Assembly: GCA_002353275.1 (NCBI GenBank) | Contig: DEJH01000008.1 | Location: forward strand, 1-53,903 | Direction of reading: 5' to 3' | Source of the DNA: Caryophanales bacterium UBA2753 | GTDB taxonomy: Bacteria; Bacillota_I; Bacilli_A; RFN20; CAG-826 | DNA: 53,903 bases | Shown: piece after piece, positions 25,039 to 34,097 of the stretch | Numbering within the stretch: position 1 is the first letter of the stretch | Layout: every line of letters begins with the position of its first letter | Program-made: the position numbers and the translations under genes | The notes under the pieces: generated by a model | What the model was told of the DNA's origin: nothing | The model's database searches: none | What the model saw: only the letters and a program-made list of their open reading frames with translations

Positions 25039-25067
25039 ATTATAGGGGGAAAGTTAGTAATTGTCTA
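25039..25067 (-). promoter_or_regulatory. Promoter of the ligase-like gene, giving an almost leaderless mRNA
   Basis: Minus strand TAGACA (25062-25067), 17-base spacer, perfect TATAAT (25039-25044), then 10 bases to the ATG at 25028. The leader would be about 4 bases, with no ribosome site. Confidence 0.6.
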
Positions 25068-25086
25068 ATGATAATAAGACAATAAG

Positions 25087-25095
25087 TGGTAAAAT
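25087..25095 (+). promoter_or_regulatory. Extended -10 promoter of the phosphatase gene, leaderless
   Basis: TGGTAAAAT (25087-25095) is an extended -10; only 8 bases separate it from the ATG at 25104 and no ribosome site exists. No good -35 is seen. Confidence 0.45.
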
Positions 25096-25103
25096 AGATA
25101 AGC

Positions 25104-25760
25104 ATGAAAAAGAAATTACTGATTTTTGATTTAGATGGAACATTAATAAGCACTTTAGAAGACCTTAATAAAGCGACTAATGTTGGTTTAGAAAAATATG
25201 GTTATCCATCTAGAAGCTTAGAAGAAACTCGTAACGATATCGGTAATGGAGTGAAAAAGCTAATTGAAAGAAGTATTCCTGGTGGAAAAGATAACCCAGA
25301 TTATTTAGGAGTCTTTAACGAATTTAGAAGTTACTATATCACCCACTATTCCGAATACTCAAAGCCATACAAAAACACGCAAGAAACCCTCTCTTTTTTG
25401 AAAAATAAGGGGTATAAGCTTGCTGTTGTTTCGAATAAATTTGATGAAGGTGCTAAAAAATTAGTGACTACTTTCTTTCCTAATATTTTCGATGCGATAC
25501 AAGGATCAATAGACACTCTTAACTATAAGCCTTATCCAGACTTAGTTAATAAGGTATTAAATGAATTAAATATCGATAATAAAGATGCTTTATATATCGG
25601 TGATACCGAAGTCGATTACGAAACCGCAATTAATTCTAAGTTAGATGTTGTCTTAGTGACTTATGGATATCGTAAAAAAGAAGAATTAATAGAGAAAATA
25701 AAAAATCCACCTTTGTTTATTAATGACATCAGCGGATTAATAGATTATTTAAGCAAGTAA
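25104..25760 (+). CDS. gph: HAD-family phosphatase, phosphoglycolate phosphatase-like
   Basis: The 218-aa haloacid dehalogenase-type phosphatase. Motif I is FDLDGTLIST (nucleophile Asp9, acid Asp11), motif II lies at VVSNKF, the catalytic Lys is in LNYKPYPD and motif III is YIGDTEVDYETA. The cap inserted after motif I is of the alpha-helical Gph type. The exact substrate is uncertain (phosphoglycolate or another small phosphate ester). Its end overlaps the convergent CarD-like gene by 12 bases. Confidence 0.85.
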   Translation: MKKKLLIFDLDGTLISTLEDLNKATNVGLEKYGYPSRSLEETRNDIGNGVKKLIERSIPGGKDNPDYLGVFNEFRSYYITHYSEYSKPYKNTQETLSFLKNKGYKLAVVSNKFDEGAKKLVTTFFPNIFDAIQGSIDTLNYKPYPDLVNKVLNELNIDNKDALYIGDTEVDYETAINSKLDVVLVTYGYRKKEELIEKIKNPPLFINDISGLIDYLSK

Positions 25761-26234
25761 TTCAGCGACCTTTTGATCAACTTTGTCTCTATCGACATTA
25801 AACGATAACGCTAATTCGTCAAATAAGACCTTTTCAGCGTCTTTTAACATCTGTAAGTCAGTTGGACCAAGTTTCACGACTTGACCAATCGAATTATAAT
25901 AATTAAAGAAATATAATTGTCTAGATAAATAAGCGAGATCTAAGACATTACCAGAAAGAAGACGTTTACGATATTGGTCTCTTCTTTGTTTGGTGTTAGA
26001 GATGAATTCAGCTTTCACTGTCTTCATATATTCCACCACTTTCATTCCTTCTTCTAAGGACATAATTGGGCGAATAATGTTTTCAGTTCTCTCTTTCAAT
26101 ACATAAATATTTTCGCGTTCACCTTTATCGGCAACCACAACATAATATTCACGATCCATCATCGTTGTAATATTCGTAATTGTAGATAAACCTTCTCTAG
26201 CGTGAACTACACGATCATTAATTTTGTATTCCAT
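25749..26234 (-). CDS. CarD-like transcriptional regulator
   Basis: The 161-aa protein fits the CarD/TRCF RNA-polymerase-interaction family: an N-terminal Tudor-like domain (YKINDRVVHAREGLSTITNI... YYVVVADKGERENIYVL) followed by a helical DNA-binding domain with repeated helices (KQRRDQYRKRLLSGNVLDLAYL). CarD proteins bind the polymerase beta subunit and stabilise open complexes at promoters, notably of ribosomal genes. The last few codons overlap the end of the convergent phosphatase gene. Confidence 0.85.
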   Translation of the reverse strand: MEYKINDRVVHAREGLSTITNITTMMDREYYVVVADKGERENIYVLKERTENIIRPIMSLEEGMKVVEYMKTVKAEFISNTKQRRDQYRKRLLSGNVLDLAYLSRQLYFFNYYNSIGQVVKLGPTDLQMLKDAEKVLFDELALSFNVDRDKVDQKVAELLA

Positions 26235-26240
26235 ATATTT

Positions 26241-26269
26241 ATTATCTCAAAAAAAAGACAATTTCACAA
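26241..26269 (-). promoter_or_regulatory. Promoter of the CarD-like gene, leaderless
   Basis: Minus strand TTGTGA (26264-26269), 17-base spacer, GATAAT (26241-26246), then 6 bases to the ATG at 26234; no ribosome site. Confidence 0.55.
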
Positions 26270-26328
26270 ATCGAAATCGTCAATTTCATTTTTCTAATAA
26301 AATAATAAGTTTGTTTTTATTAACAAAG

Positions 26329-26820
26329 TTAATAATTAGTGGCTTGTCTATTATGGTTTTCTTTTAATTTTAGATAATAAGCATCACGTGCTTCTTCCCA
26401 AGAATAACCTAATTTAAATAAGGCCACTAGATAAGAATAGAACATCTTTAAATAATTGGTTCTAGTTTGATCACAATAGAAAATAGAGGTTAATTCATAA
26501 GTTCTTAAAAGGTTATCAGTTAAACTATTTCCATCATCAAAAACTTCGATTGAATCTACTTCAAATCCTTGATCAATTCCTAAAGAAAGAAGAAAATGAA
26601 GTCCATCTGCAAATTCATCTAGCACTCTTTCTTTAGATTCGGCTTGTTTATTTGACCAATATTTAAATGTTCTGGTCGCATTAGCGAATTCACCAAGTTC
26701 AACGAGTAACGCTAAAGTACGTTTATTACGAGTAGAAGAATAAGAGACGCCGTGATTAACGGCAATCTCTTCATCTAATTCTCTTTGTTTCTTATATAAA
26801 TCGGTTAATATACAAAGCAT
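26329..26820 (-). CDS. Dimeric dUTPase-like nucleotide pyrophosphatase
   Basis: The 163-aa all-alpha NTP pyrophosphatase of the dimeric dUTPase type. The metal-binding motifs are visible: LALLVELGEFAN (ExxE-like, with Glu in a helix) and DEFADGLHFLLSLG (ExxD-like). It would remove dUTP, making dUMP and pyrophosphate. I use the ATG at 26820; a TTG three codons earlier lies inside the glgP stop region. It begins one base after the glgP stop and is the last gene of glgB-glgP-dut; the link to glycogen genes is probably only positional. Confidence 0.78.
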   Translation of the reverse strand: MLCILTDLYKKQRELDEEIAVNHGVSYSSTRNKRTLALLVELGEFANATRTFKYWSNKQAESKERVLDEFADGLHFLLSLGIDQGFEVDSIEVFDDGNSLTDNLLRTYELTSIFYCDQTRTNYLKMFYSYLVALFKLGYSWEEARDAYYLKLKENHNRQATNY

Positions 26821-26821
26821 A

Positions 26822-29227
26822 TTAATCAAGTTTCTCTAATTTCCAAATATCTCTAACGTATTCTTTAATCGTTCTATCGCTAGAGAAATATCCACTATTA
26901 GCGATATTCATTAAAGCCATCTTTGCCCATTTCATCTTATCTTGATATAAGGAAGCGGCTTTTTCTTGAGCTTCGATATAGCTTGGTAAATCTTTAAGAA
27001 TGAAATATTGGTCATTATTATTGAATATTTCATCAAAGATCATTCTAAATTTATCGCGACGGTAATTAGTCCAGGCTCCATCAAATAAGCTATCCATAAT
27101 CGCTTTAATTCTCATATCGGAATTATACATATCCCAAGGGGAATAGGTGCCGTTTTGATAGAATTCTTCAACTTCGTTAGCTTTTAATCCAAAGATAATC
27201 GCGTTTTCTTCACCAGCGTTTTGAACAATTTCAATATTCGCTCCATCTAAAGTTCCTAAAGTAATTGCACCATTCATCATGAACTTCATATTTGAAGTAC
27301 CACTAGCTTCTTTTCCAGCGGTAGAAATTTGTTCAGAGATATCGGCAGCAGGAATGATTAATTCCGCTAAAGAAACCCCGTAATTCTCGATAAATACGAC
27401 TTTTAGATATGGAGATATTTCTGGATCATTATTCACAACTTCAGCTACCGCTAAAATTAATTCAATAATCTTTTTAGCGTAAACATAGCTTGGAGCCGCT
27501 TTTGCGCCAAAGATATAAGTATGTGGATAGATTCTAAATGAAGGATCTGACTTCATTCTTTGATATAAATAGATAATATGGAAGACATTCATTAATTGAC
27601 GTTTATAAGCATGTAAACGTTTAATTTGAACATCAAAGATTGAATTAACATCAACTTCAATTCCATTATGCTCTTTAATATAAGCAGCAAGTTTCTTTTT
27701 ATTCTCAAGCTTGATATCGATGAGTTCTTTAAGGACTTTTTCATCATTTTGATATTTTTCAAATCCTTTAATCTTATCCATATCAGTAATCCATTCTTCA
27801 CCGATCTTACTAGAGATAAGAGAGGATAGTCTTGGATTAGAATTAACTAACCATCTACGATGAGTGACACCATTGGTCTTGTTATTAAATTTTTGAGGCA
27901 TATATTTATAGAATTCTTTAAAAGTAATGTTTTTAAGAATTTCAGTATGTAATGCCGCAACACCATTAACTGAGAAGGCGGTATAAATCGCTAAATTGGT
28001 CATATGAATTTGACCATCTTTAATGATATTCATCGCATGTCTATCCCATTCGCTGACGCCATTATTAACCATTTCAATATTAAATCTACGATTAATTTCT
28101 TCAATGATCATGTAACAACGTGGAATTAAATGTTGAACATAATTAATTGGCCACTTTTCAAGAGCTTCCACCATCACAGTGTGATTGGTATAAGCCATAC
28201 ATTGAGTGACTTCTTTCCAAGCATCATCCCACTCCATATCATATTCATCAAGCATGATTCTCATCATTTCAGGAATTGCTAAAATTGGGTGAGTGTCATT
28301 GAGTTGGAAAACATATTCATTATGGATACCGATTAATGTTCCATGGTGTCTATAATATGAATTTAAGGCACTTTGTAAACCAGCGGAGACTAAGAAATAT
28401 TGTTGTCTAAGTCTTAAGATACGTCCTGCTTCGGTTGAATCATCTGGATATAAGCCGTGGCATAACTCTTCTAGAGCCACACAATAATCACTAAAGGAGG
28501 TTGATTTTGGAAGAGGCTTACTACTAGGTTCAGCGTTCCATAATCTTAATGTATTAGTGACGTTATTACGATATCCAATAACAGGCATATCATATGGTAC
28601 CGCTCTAACGATTAAAGCGTCAGCGGTTTTAATACCAAAAGTACCATCTTTCTTTTGATAACTTTCAGGATGTCCATAGAATTTAACTTCGACGGCGTAT
28701 TTTGCTCTTCTAACTTCCCAAACGTTACCATTAGTTAACCATTGATCTGGTAATTCTTTTTGTTTGCCATCGGCAATCTTTTGTCTAAAAAAACCATAAG
28801 CATATCTAATACAGTTACCGTGACCAATATAACCTAAAGAAGCAATTGAATCTAAGAAACAGGCCGCAAGTCGACCTAAACCACCGTTACCAAGACCAGC
28901 GTCACTTTCTTCGTTTTCTAATGTATTAATATCAATTCCAAGTTCATCTAAACCTTCTTTAATCACTTTATATATGCCGAGGTTTTGAATGTTATTATTC
29001 ATTAATCTTCCGATTAAAAACTCCATTGAGAAATAGATTAAAGTGCGTTTCTTTCCTAAAGTGGACTCCATATGAGTCTTGCTCCAGTCAACGTTAGCGT
29101 AATCTCTAATCATTTCTCCTAAGATGGTGTATTGTTCGTTAGGACAGCTGTCCTTCACTTCAACACCATATCTTTGAAGTAAACGGGCTTGAAATTCTGT
29201 TTTAAAATCTTTTTTTGAATCAAACAT
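26822..29227 (-). CDS. glgP: Glycogen/starch/alpha-glucan phosphorylase
   Basis: The 801-aa GT35 phosphorylase releases glucose 1-phosphate from alpha-1,4-glucans. The pyridoxal phosphate site is EASGTSNMKFMMNGAITLGT with Lys648. Other family features are the N-terminal ESDAGLGNGGLGRLAACFLDS and RIKRLHAYKRQLMN-like segments. The length is the usual one for bacterial enzymes. An AAGGAA site precedes the ATG, 17 bases after glgB, with which it forms an operon. Cytoplasmic. Confidence 0.98.
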   Translation of the reverse strand: MFDSKKDFKTEFQARLLQRYGVEVKDSCPNEQYTILGEMIRDYANVDWSKTHMESTLGKKRTLIYFSMEFLIGRLMNNNIQNLGIYKVIKEGLDELGIDINTLENEESDAGLGNGGLGRLAACFLDSIASLGYIGHGNCIRYAYGFFRQKIADGKQKELPDQWLTNGNVWEVRRAKYAVEVKFYGHPESYQKKDGTFGIKTADALIVRAVPYDMPVIGYRNNVTNTLRLWNAEPSSKPLPKSTSFSDYCVALEELCHGLYPDDSTEAGRILRLRQQYFLVSAGLQSALNSYYRHHGTLIGIHNEYVFQLNDTHPILAIPEMMRIMLDEYDMEWDDAWKEVTQCMAYTNHTVMVEALEKWPINYVQHLIPRCYMIIEEINRRFNIEMVNNGVSEWDRHAMNIIKDGQIHMTNLAIYTAFSVNGVAALHTEILKNITFKEFYKYMPQKFNNKTNGVTHRRWLVNSNPRLSSLISSKIGEEWITDMDKIKGFEKYQNDEKVLKELIDIKLENKKKLAAYIKEHNGIEVDVNSIFDVQIKRLHAYKRQLMNVFHIIYLYQRMKSDPSFRIYPHTYIFGAKAAPSYVYAKKIIELILAVAEVVNNDPEISPYLKVVFIENYGVSLAELIIPAADISEQISTAGKEASGTSNMKFMMNGAITLGTLDGANIEIVQNAGEENAIIFGLKANEVEEFYQNGTYSPWDMYNSDMRIKAIMDSLFDGAWTNYRRDKFRMIFDEIFNNNDQYFILKDLPSYIEAQEKAASLYQDKMKWAKMALMNIANSGYFSSDRTIKEYVRDIWKLEKLD

Positions 29228-29244
29228 AATATTCAGTTCCTTTT

Positions 29245-31089
29245 CTATTTTTTACTTTTTTTAACCGCTTTTTTTACTGGTTCTTTATCTTTCATTCTGA
29301 AAATCATTGCTCCAAAAGAAGCAAGTTTAATGGTGATATAGCCAGCATAACTTCCTAAGGTCGCTCCATTATATTGGTTAGCGCCTCCATAGATATCTTT
29401 ATCACTATTAAAGATTTCTTCATATTCTCCTTCTTCTTCAACAGGAATACCAAATCCTTCATAGAAATTAGGAGTCATATTGTAGACGAAGATTAATCTT
29501 TCTCCTTTCACTCTACGAGTGAAGGCAAAAACAGAATCAGTACTATTATCAACGATTAACCATTTAAATCTCTCTGGATTATGTTCTTCAACATACATCG
29601 CTGGATGAGCGCGATAAATTAAGTTTAAATCGTGATATAAGCGAGCAATTGAATCATGAGCAGGGAATGATTTTAAATTCCATGGTAATGATTTATTTTC
29701 GTTCCATTCATCAAATGAACCGAATTCATTACCCATGAAGTTAAGTTTCTTTCCTGGGTGACCGAATTGATAAGTAATTAAGTTTCTTAATAACGCAAAC
29801 TTTTGATAATAATCTCCCCACATCTTATTTAAGAGTGTGCCTTTTCCATGTACCACTTCATCATGAGAGAATGGTAATAAGAAATTGTCACTATAAAAAT
29901 AAGCCATAGAGAAAGTTAATTTATTATGGTCGTATTTTTTATAAACAGGATCTAAAGCGTAATACTTAAGTGTGTCATTCATCCATCCTAAATCCCATTT
30001 ATAATCGAATCCTAAACCGACATCAGTGCCTTTAGTAACTCCAGGATAATCAGAACTATCTTCCGCAATCATCATCACTGAATTATGAGCAATATGCATC
30101 TTTCCATTAAGACGTTTGATAAATTCAATTGCTCCATCATTAGTGCCGTTACGTTTATCTCCGTTATAGAAGATGATATTACTAACTGCATCAATTCTAA
30201 TTCCATCCGCGTGATACATTTCAACAAAGAAATTAATCGCGCTCATTAAGAAAGAACGAACAGGATCTTTTCCTAAATCGAATTGATAACTTCCCCAAGG
30301 GGAAACACGATATTGGTTATTATATTCAAATAATGAATTACCATCATAATCCTTAAGAGCCCAGTTATCGTTAGCAAAATGAACTGGAGCAAAATCAATA
30401 ATGACACCGATTCCAGCTTGGTGGAGTCGATCTATTAAAGACATAAGTTGGAAAGGATTTCCATATCTTGGATCGCAACTATAAAAACCAGTTGCTTGAT
30501 ATCCCCAGCTTCCTAAAAATGGATGCATCATGATTGGCATGAATTCAACGTGGGTAAATCCCATTCCATTAATATAAGGAATTAATTCATCAGCGAGTTC
30601 TTCGTAAGATGAGAATCTGCCTTCGTGACTTTTAAGCCAGCTACCAACGTGCATCTCATAAATTGACATTGGTTTATCAAAATTACGAGTTCTCTCTTTT
30701 AAGAATTTATCGTCATGCCACTGAAAGCCTTTGATGTTAAATAAACGCGAACAAGTTCCTGGAGCAACTTCACTAAAAAACGCATATGGATCAATTTTGT
30801 CGACATACACTCCTTTCGCGTTTTTAAAGTGATATTTGTAGGATTGATAATTAGAGAGTCCTGGAATGAATAATTCATAGACACCACAATCATCGACTTT
30901 GTTCATTTTGTGACTATAGATATTCCAGTCATTGAAATCTCCAATGATTGAAACATCACTTGCCATAGGTGCGTATAGTCTAAAGACCACACCATCGACA
31001 TCGTCACGTTTTTCGAAATGAGCACCAAAGTAATTGAATGCATCAATGCTTTGTCCCATTAAATAGTCATAAAGTAATCCGAACGCCAT
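29245..31089 (-). CDS. glgB: 1,4-alpha-glucan branching enzyme
   Basis: The 614-aa GH13 branching enzyme makes alpha-1,6 branches in glycogen. A CBM48 domain (about residues 25-120, with GDFNDWN) precedes the barrel. Catalytic motifs: IIDFAPVHFAND (Asp232, His237), ADGIRIDAV (nucleophile Asp300), MIAEDSSDYPG (acid Glu343) and LPFSHDEVVHGKGTL (Asp410). The start codon lies 8 bases from a perfect -10 box. A Lys-rich tail (KAVKKSKK) closes the protein. glgC and glgA are not in the window. Confidence 0.97.
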   Translation of the reverse strand: MAFGLLYDYLMGQSIDAFNYFGAHFEKRDDVDGVVFRLYAPMASDVSIIGDFNDWNIYSHKMNKVDDCGVYELFIPGLSNYQSYKYHFKNAKGVYVDKIDPYAFFSEVAPGTCSRLFNIKGFQWHDDKFLKERTRNFDKPMSIYEMHVGSWLKSHEGRFSSYEELADELIPYINGMGFTHVEFMPIMMHPFLGSWGYQATGFYSCDPRYGNPFQLMSLIDRLHQAGIGVIIDFAPVHFANDNWALKDYDGNSLFEYNNQYRVSPWGSYQFDLGKDPVRSFLMSAINFFVEMYHADGIRIDAVSNIIFYNGDKRNGTNDGAIEFIKRLNGKMHIAHNSVMMIAEDSSDYPGVTKGTDVGLGFDYKWDLGWMNDTLKYYALDPVYKKYDHNKLTFSMAYFYSDNFLLPFSHDEVVHGKGTLLNKMWGDYYQKFALLRNLITYQFGHPGKKLNFMGNEFGSFDEWNENKSLPWNLKSFPAHDSIARLYHDLNLIYRAHPAMYVEEHNPERFKWLIVDNSTDSVFAFTRRVKGERLIFVYNMTPNFYEGFGIPVEEEGEYEEIFNSDKDIYGGANQYNGATLGSYAGYITIKLASFGAMIFRMKDKEPVKKAVKKSKK

Positions 31090-31097
31090 ACAAAATT

Positions 31098-31127
31098 ATT
31101 ATATTATGATAATAATATTCTTGTGAA
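31098..31127 (-). promoter_or_regulatory. Promoter of glgB-glgP, leaderless
   Basis: Minus strand TTCACA (31122-31127), 18-base spacer, TATAAT (31098-31103), 8 bases to the ATG at 31089; no ribosome site. It sits downstream of the malQ terminator, so glgB starts a separate unit. Confidence 0.6.
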
Positions 31128-31139
31128 TACAAAATAATG

Positions 31140-31168
31140 AAAAAGAAACAGCCTTATAGGCCGTTTCT
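31140..31168 (-). terminator. Terminator after malQ
   Basis: Minus-strand stem AGAAACGGCC/GGCTGTTTCT (31159-31168 with 31144-31153), 5-base loop, then TTTTCATT. It begins 22 bases after the malQ stop. Confidence 0.8.
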
Positions 31169-31189
31169 AATGATTATATTAATAATTTA

Positions 31190-32620
31190 TTATTTTAAAT
31201 ATTTACCAACTGGGTATTTCACATTATCAATAAACGAGAAATCTTTTAATTTCCATGTCCAGTTAGGATCTCCTACTGTTCCTGGCCAATTCATTCTCGC
31301 TGAATTATCTAATTTTAAGATATCTTGAAGTTGGAATATGGTCATAAGTGAAGGGATAGTGTAGATATAATCTACAATCTTATCGAATAATTCATCGTTA
31401 TATTCAACATGTAATCTATTCGCGATAAACCTTCTTTGATCATCATTAAGATTAAGATACCATCCATATAATGTCTCATTATCATGAGTACCAGGATAGA
31501 CAAGTTGTCTATTTGTAGATTCATTATTTAAATCAAAAATAGTGAATTCACAGATGAACATTCCTGGGAGATTAAATTGATCTCTGAGTTCTAATACTTC
31601 TGGACGGAGATCTCCTAAATCTTCTGCAATTAAATTGATATTAGGATATTTCTTATATAATTCATTAAAGAAATCATCTCTAGGACCAATCTTCCACACT
31701 CCATTACGAGCGGTTTCTTCTCCTGCTGGAATTACATAATATGTATCAAACGCTCTAAAGTGATCAATTCTTAAATAATCACATAAGTTAGCAAGATATC
31801 CCACTCTATTGATTAATAAAGAATAATTATCTTCTTTCATTTTTTCAAAGTTATATATTGGAGTTCCCCAAAGTTGACCAACATCACTAAAGGCGTCAGG
31901 ACCTACTCCACCAACTTCGAATAATTTGTTATCGCTTCCAATGGAGAATTGGTCACGATTAAGCCAACATTCCACTCCATCAAAACCAACATAGAAAGGC
32001 ATATCACAGATAATCTTGATGCCTTGTTTTTTTGCATATCTTAAAATACGCTTCCACTGTTTTAAAGCGACATATTGAAGGAAGATCACAAAATCAATTT
32101 GATCTTTTAAGTGTCTTGGAGGGTTTTTATGATATTTAAAATAATCTAAATATTCTATATCCCATTCATTCCACTGTTTGTTATCATTCATCCATTTGAA
32201 AACTTCAAATGTAGCGTAGCTATTCACCCATTTATTTAAGGTTTTAAATTTATGAAGTGTTTCAGGATGTTTCTTCATAAATTTCTTATAAGCTTTATAT
32301 AACCATTCTTTCTTATATTCACCAACGGAATAGAAATCTACTTTGTTACTATCTTCTTGAAAAGAAGGAACCTTAGGTAATAATCCTTTCTTGGTTAATA
32401 AATCTAATGATATATATCTAAATTCCAAAGCATTACTACTAGTGGACATATATGGAGAATATCCAGGTCCTAAAGGATTAATTGGTAAAGTTTGCCAATA
32501 TTTATATCCTTGTTCTTTTAACCAATCGATAAATTTAAAAGATGCTTCACCAAAGTCTCCAATCCCATGTCTAGAAGGCAAAGAGGAGACAGAAAGCAAT
32601 ATACCATATTTAGATTCCAT
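31190..32620 (-). CDS. malQ: 4-alpha-glucanotransferase (amylomaltase)
   Basis: The 476-aa GH77 enzyme disproportionates maltodextrins, making longer chains for GlgP and releasing glucose. From the ATG at 32620 the nucleophile is Asp286 (LRIDHFRAFDTYY) and the acid/base is Glu333 (LIAEDLGD); LPINPLGPGYSPYMSTSS is the usual N-terminal signature. An earlier ATG (32641) is open in frame but TTATAT (32627-32632) would then lie inside the gene. No good ribosome site is near (GAGG 12 bases upstream), so this mRNA may also be leaderless. Confidence 0.96.
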   Translation of the reverse strand: MESKYGILLSVSSLPSRHGIGDFGEASFKFIDWLKEQGYKYWQTLPINPLGPGYSPYMSTSSNALEFRYISLDLLTKKGLLPKVPSFQEDSNKVDFYSVGEYKKEWLYKAYKKFMKKHPETLHKFKTLNKWVNSYATFEVFKWMNDNKQWNEWDIEYLDYFKYHKNPPRHLKDQIDFVIFLQYVALKQWKRILRYAKKQGIKIICDMPFYVGFDGVECWLNRDQFSIGSDNKLFEVGGVGPDAFSDVGQLWGTPIYNFEKMKEDNYSLLINRVGYLANLCDYLRIDHFRAFDTYYVIPAGEETARNGVWKIGPRDDFFNELYKKYPNINLIAEDLGDLRPEVLELRDQFNLPGMFICEFTIFDLNNESTNRQLVYPGTHDNETLYGWYLNLNDDQRRFIANRLHVEYNDELFDKIVDYIYTIPSLMTIFQLQDILKLDNSARMNWPGTVGDPNWTWKLKDFSFIDNVKYPVGKYLK

Positions 32621-32693
32621 ACTTATATATAACCTCAACAATAAAAATCATAAAGTAGATACTATCTATTTTCAATAGGTTTCATTTCTTTAA

Positions 32694-32746
32694 GGGAAAT
32701 TCACAAAAATTTCCCATATGAAAAGCAACCCAATTAAGGATTGCTT
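32694..32746 (-). terminator. Terminator after the secreted protein gene, plus a second hairpin
   Basis: Stem AAGCAATCC/GGGTTGCTT (32738-32746 with 32723-32731) followed by TTCATAT is a moderate terminator for the gene ending at 32766. A second perfect 8-base stem GGGAAATT/AATTTCCC (32694-32715) follows without a T-run; its role is unclear (back-up terminator or site near the malQ promoter). Confidence 0.6.
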
Positions 32747-32765
32747 AATATAGATTTAAGTTAAC

Positions 32766-33902
32766 TTAGTTTTCTTTCTTTTTTCTAAGTAAGAAGTAAC
32801 CACCAATTGCTGCAGCAGAAACAACTGACACAATTATGATAGTCATCGTTGTAGAAGATGTAGCATTATTAAACACTACGTTGACAATACCTCTAGAAGA
32901 TGGGTTATTTTGTCGATTCATCAAATCGAGTTTTTCACCATATGTTCTTGTACCATATCCTGAAGCAGAAAAAGTCGAACTTCTAAATGTAGATAAGTCT
33001 GATTGTGAAAGCTTGCTTATAACGCAAGACATAATATTACTATAATTTCCATATCCGTTATCAGCAGAAGAAACACAAGTACTATAACCATCTAATAACG
33101 CTTTTGCGTAATCAACGGTTGCCGAGCCTTCGTTACCAGCGCTATATCCAGCATCGGTTGCCCAACTATAAACAACATTTGCAGTATTATAACCTGTAAT
33201 ATTAGAAAAATTACCACCATAAGTCCAAACTATATCAAACACATTGTGTAACCTAACTAACTGGCAATCATATGAAACTGGTATATCAACATAAAATAGA
33301 TATTGTCCACTAACAACCTTAAATTGTGTACTTCCACCCAAGATATATGTTTTGTAATGCCCATTACCATTAAACACTCTTAAGCCTGCTCTTGCATTGC
33401 CATCATAAAAATTATCTTTAGGATCAGCCCAAATTCTTTTTGTAGATGTTGTAGGTGTGGTTGATGCAACAGTGTATGATTCGTCCGCCCCATTAGCGCT
33501 AGACCAATCTCCATTGTTATCCCATCCTTTAACACTATAATAATTTACAGACGAAGGATTTCCTTCCCACTGCCAATTGTAGTTTTTTTCAACATTACCT
33601 TTATCACATCTAAAAAATTGAACTTTAGTTAAATTTGTACTTGGAACATCAACATACCAGTAGTTATCTGCCGCTTTTGTACATTCTTTCTTGATATAAC
33701 TGCCAGTATAGTACTGAATGCCAATACTTTGCGCATTATCATAATCAGAATGTTGTGTGCAGTCTAAGAATATTCTCCTAGTACCGGCAGCCTCAGCCTT
33801 TTGAACATGTTGTATATTTTTAGCGACCATAACACCACTAAAAGCAGCAATTGCTAAAAATGATGCAAATACGGACGAAAAAAGCATTTTCGATCTTTTC
33901 AT
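32766..33902 (-). CDS. Secreted, C-terminally anchored protein with carbohydrate-binding-like modules
   Basis: The 378-aa protein has a signal peptide (MKRSKMLFSSVFASFLAIAA) with a processing site near QKAEA. Two similar beta modules follow (about residues 42-135 and 158-245), each with an RRIFLD/KRIWAD start and a phrase like WYVDVP or LFYVDIP, reminiscent of the small starch-binding modules of amylases. Then come a Cys-containing helical region (ALLDGYSTCVSSADNGYG), a membrane helix (MTIIIVSVVSAAAIGGYFLL) and the tail RKKKEN. A GGGAGG site precedes the ATG. It follows two related genes and probably belongs to the starch-binding surface. Confidence 0.7.
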   Translation of the reverse strand: MKRSKMLFSSVFASFLAIAAFSGVMVAKNIQHVQKAEAAGTRRIFLDCTQHSDYDNAQSIGIQYYTGSYIKKECTKAADNYWYVDVPSTNLTKVQFFRCDKGNVEKNYNWQWEGNPSSVNYYSVKGWDNNGDWSSANGADESYTVASTTPTTSTKRIWADPKDNFYDGNARAGLRVFNGNGHYKTYILGGSTQFKVVSGQYLFYVDIPVSYDCQLVRLHNVFDIVWTYGGNFSNITGYNTANVVYSWATDAGYSAGNEGSATVDYAKALLDGYSTCVSSADNGYGNYSNIMSCVISKLSQSDLSTFRSSTFSASGYGTRTYGEKLDLMNRQNNPSSRGIVNVVFNNATSSTTMTIIIVSVVSAAAIGGYFLLRKKKEN

Positions 33903-33932
33903 TTATAAAACCTCCCGAAAGTCTTATTAATG

Positions 33933-33973
33933 TAGATTACATCTATATTACTTGAATATTTTAAATTACACAA
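33933..33973 (-). promoter_or_regulatory. Promoter of the 378-aa surface protein gene with a start-site palindrome
   Basis: Minus strand TTGTGT (33968-33973), 17-base spacer, TAATAT (33945-33950). The inverted repeat TAGAT-GTA-ATCTA (33933-33945) covers the expected start of transcription and could be an operator. Confidence 0.5.
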
Positions 33974-34013
33974 ACAATTTTATATTTATATAAATAGTAG
34001 AAATACATTATAT

Positions 34014-34039
34014 AAGAAAAAAGCGACTTATGTCGCTTT
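34014..34039 (-). terminator. Terminator after the 505-aa surface protein gene
   Basis: Minus-strand stem AAAGCGAC/GTCGCTTT (34032-34039 with 34020-34027), 4-base loop, then TTTCTT. Confidence 0.85.
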
Positions 34040-34097
34040 CTGTATCAATTTTCTACTAACATTATAACTTTCGGGAGTTGTAGAAATTGTTACCTAA

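Larger units (their letters stand above)
33912..34077 (-). repeat. 11-base inverted repeat linking a ribosome site to the upstream 3' UTR
   Basis: ACTTTCGGGAG on the minus strand at 33912-33922 contains the ribosome site of the gene at 33902. Its exact reverse complement, CTCCCGAAAGT, lies at 34067-34077, directly after the stop codon of the upstream gene (34098) and before its terminator. The two arms could pair in a readthrough transcript, or the short 3' UTR could act on the next mRNA. Confidence 0.6.
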
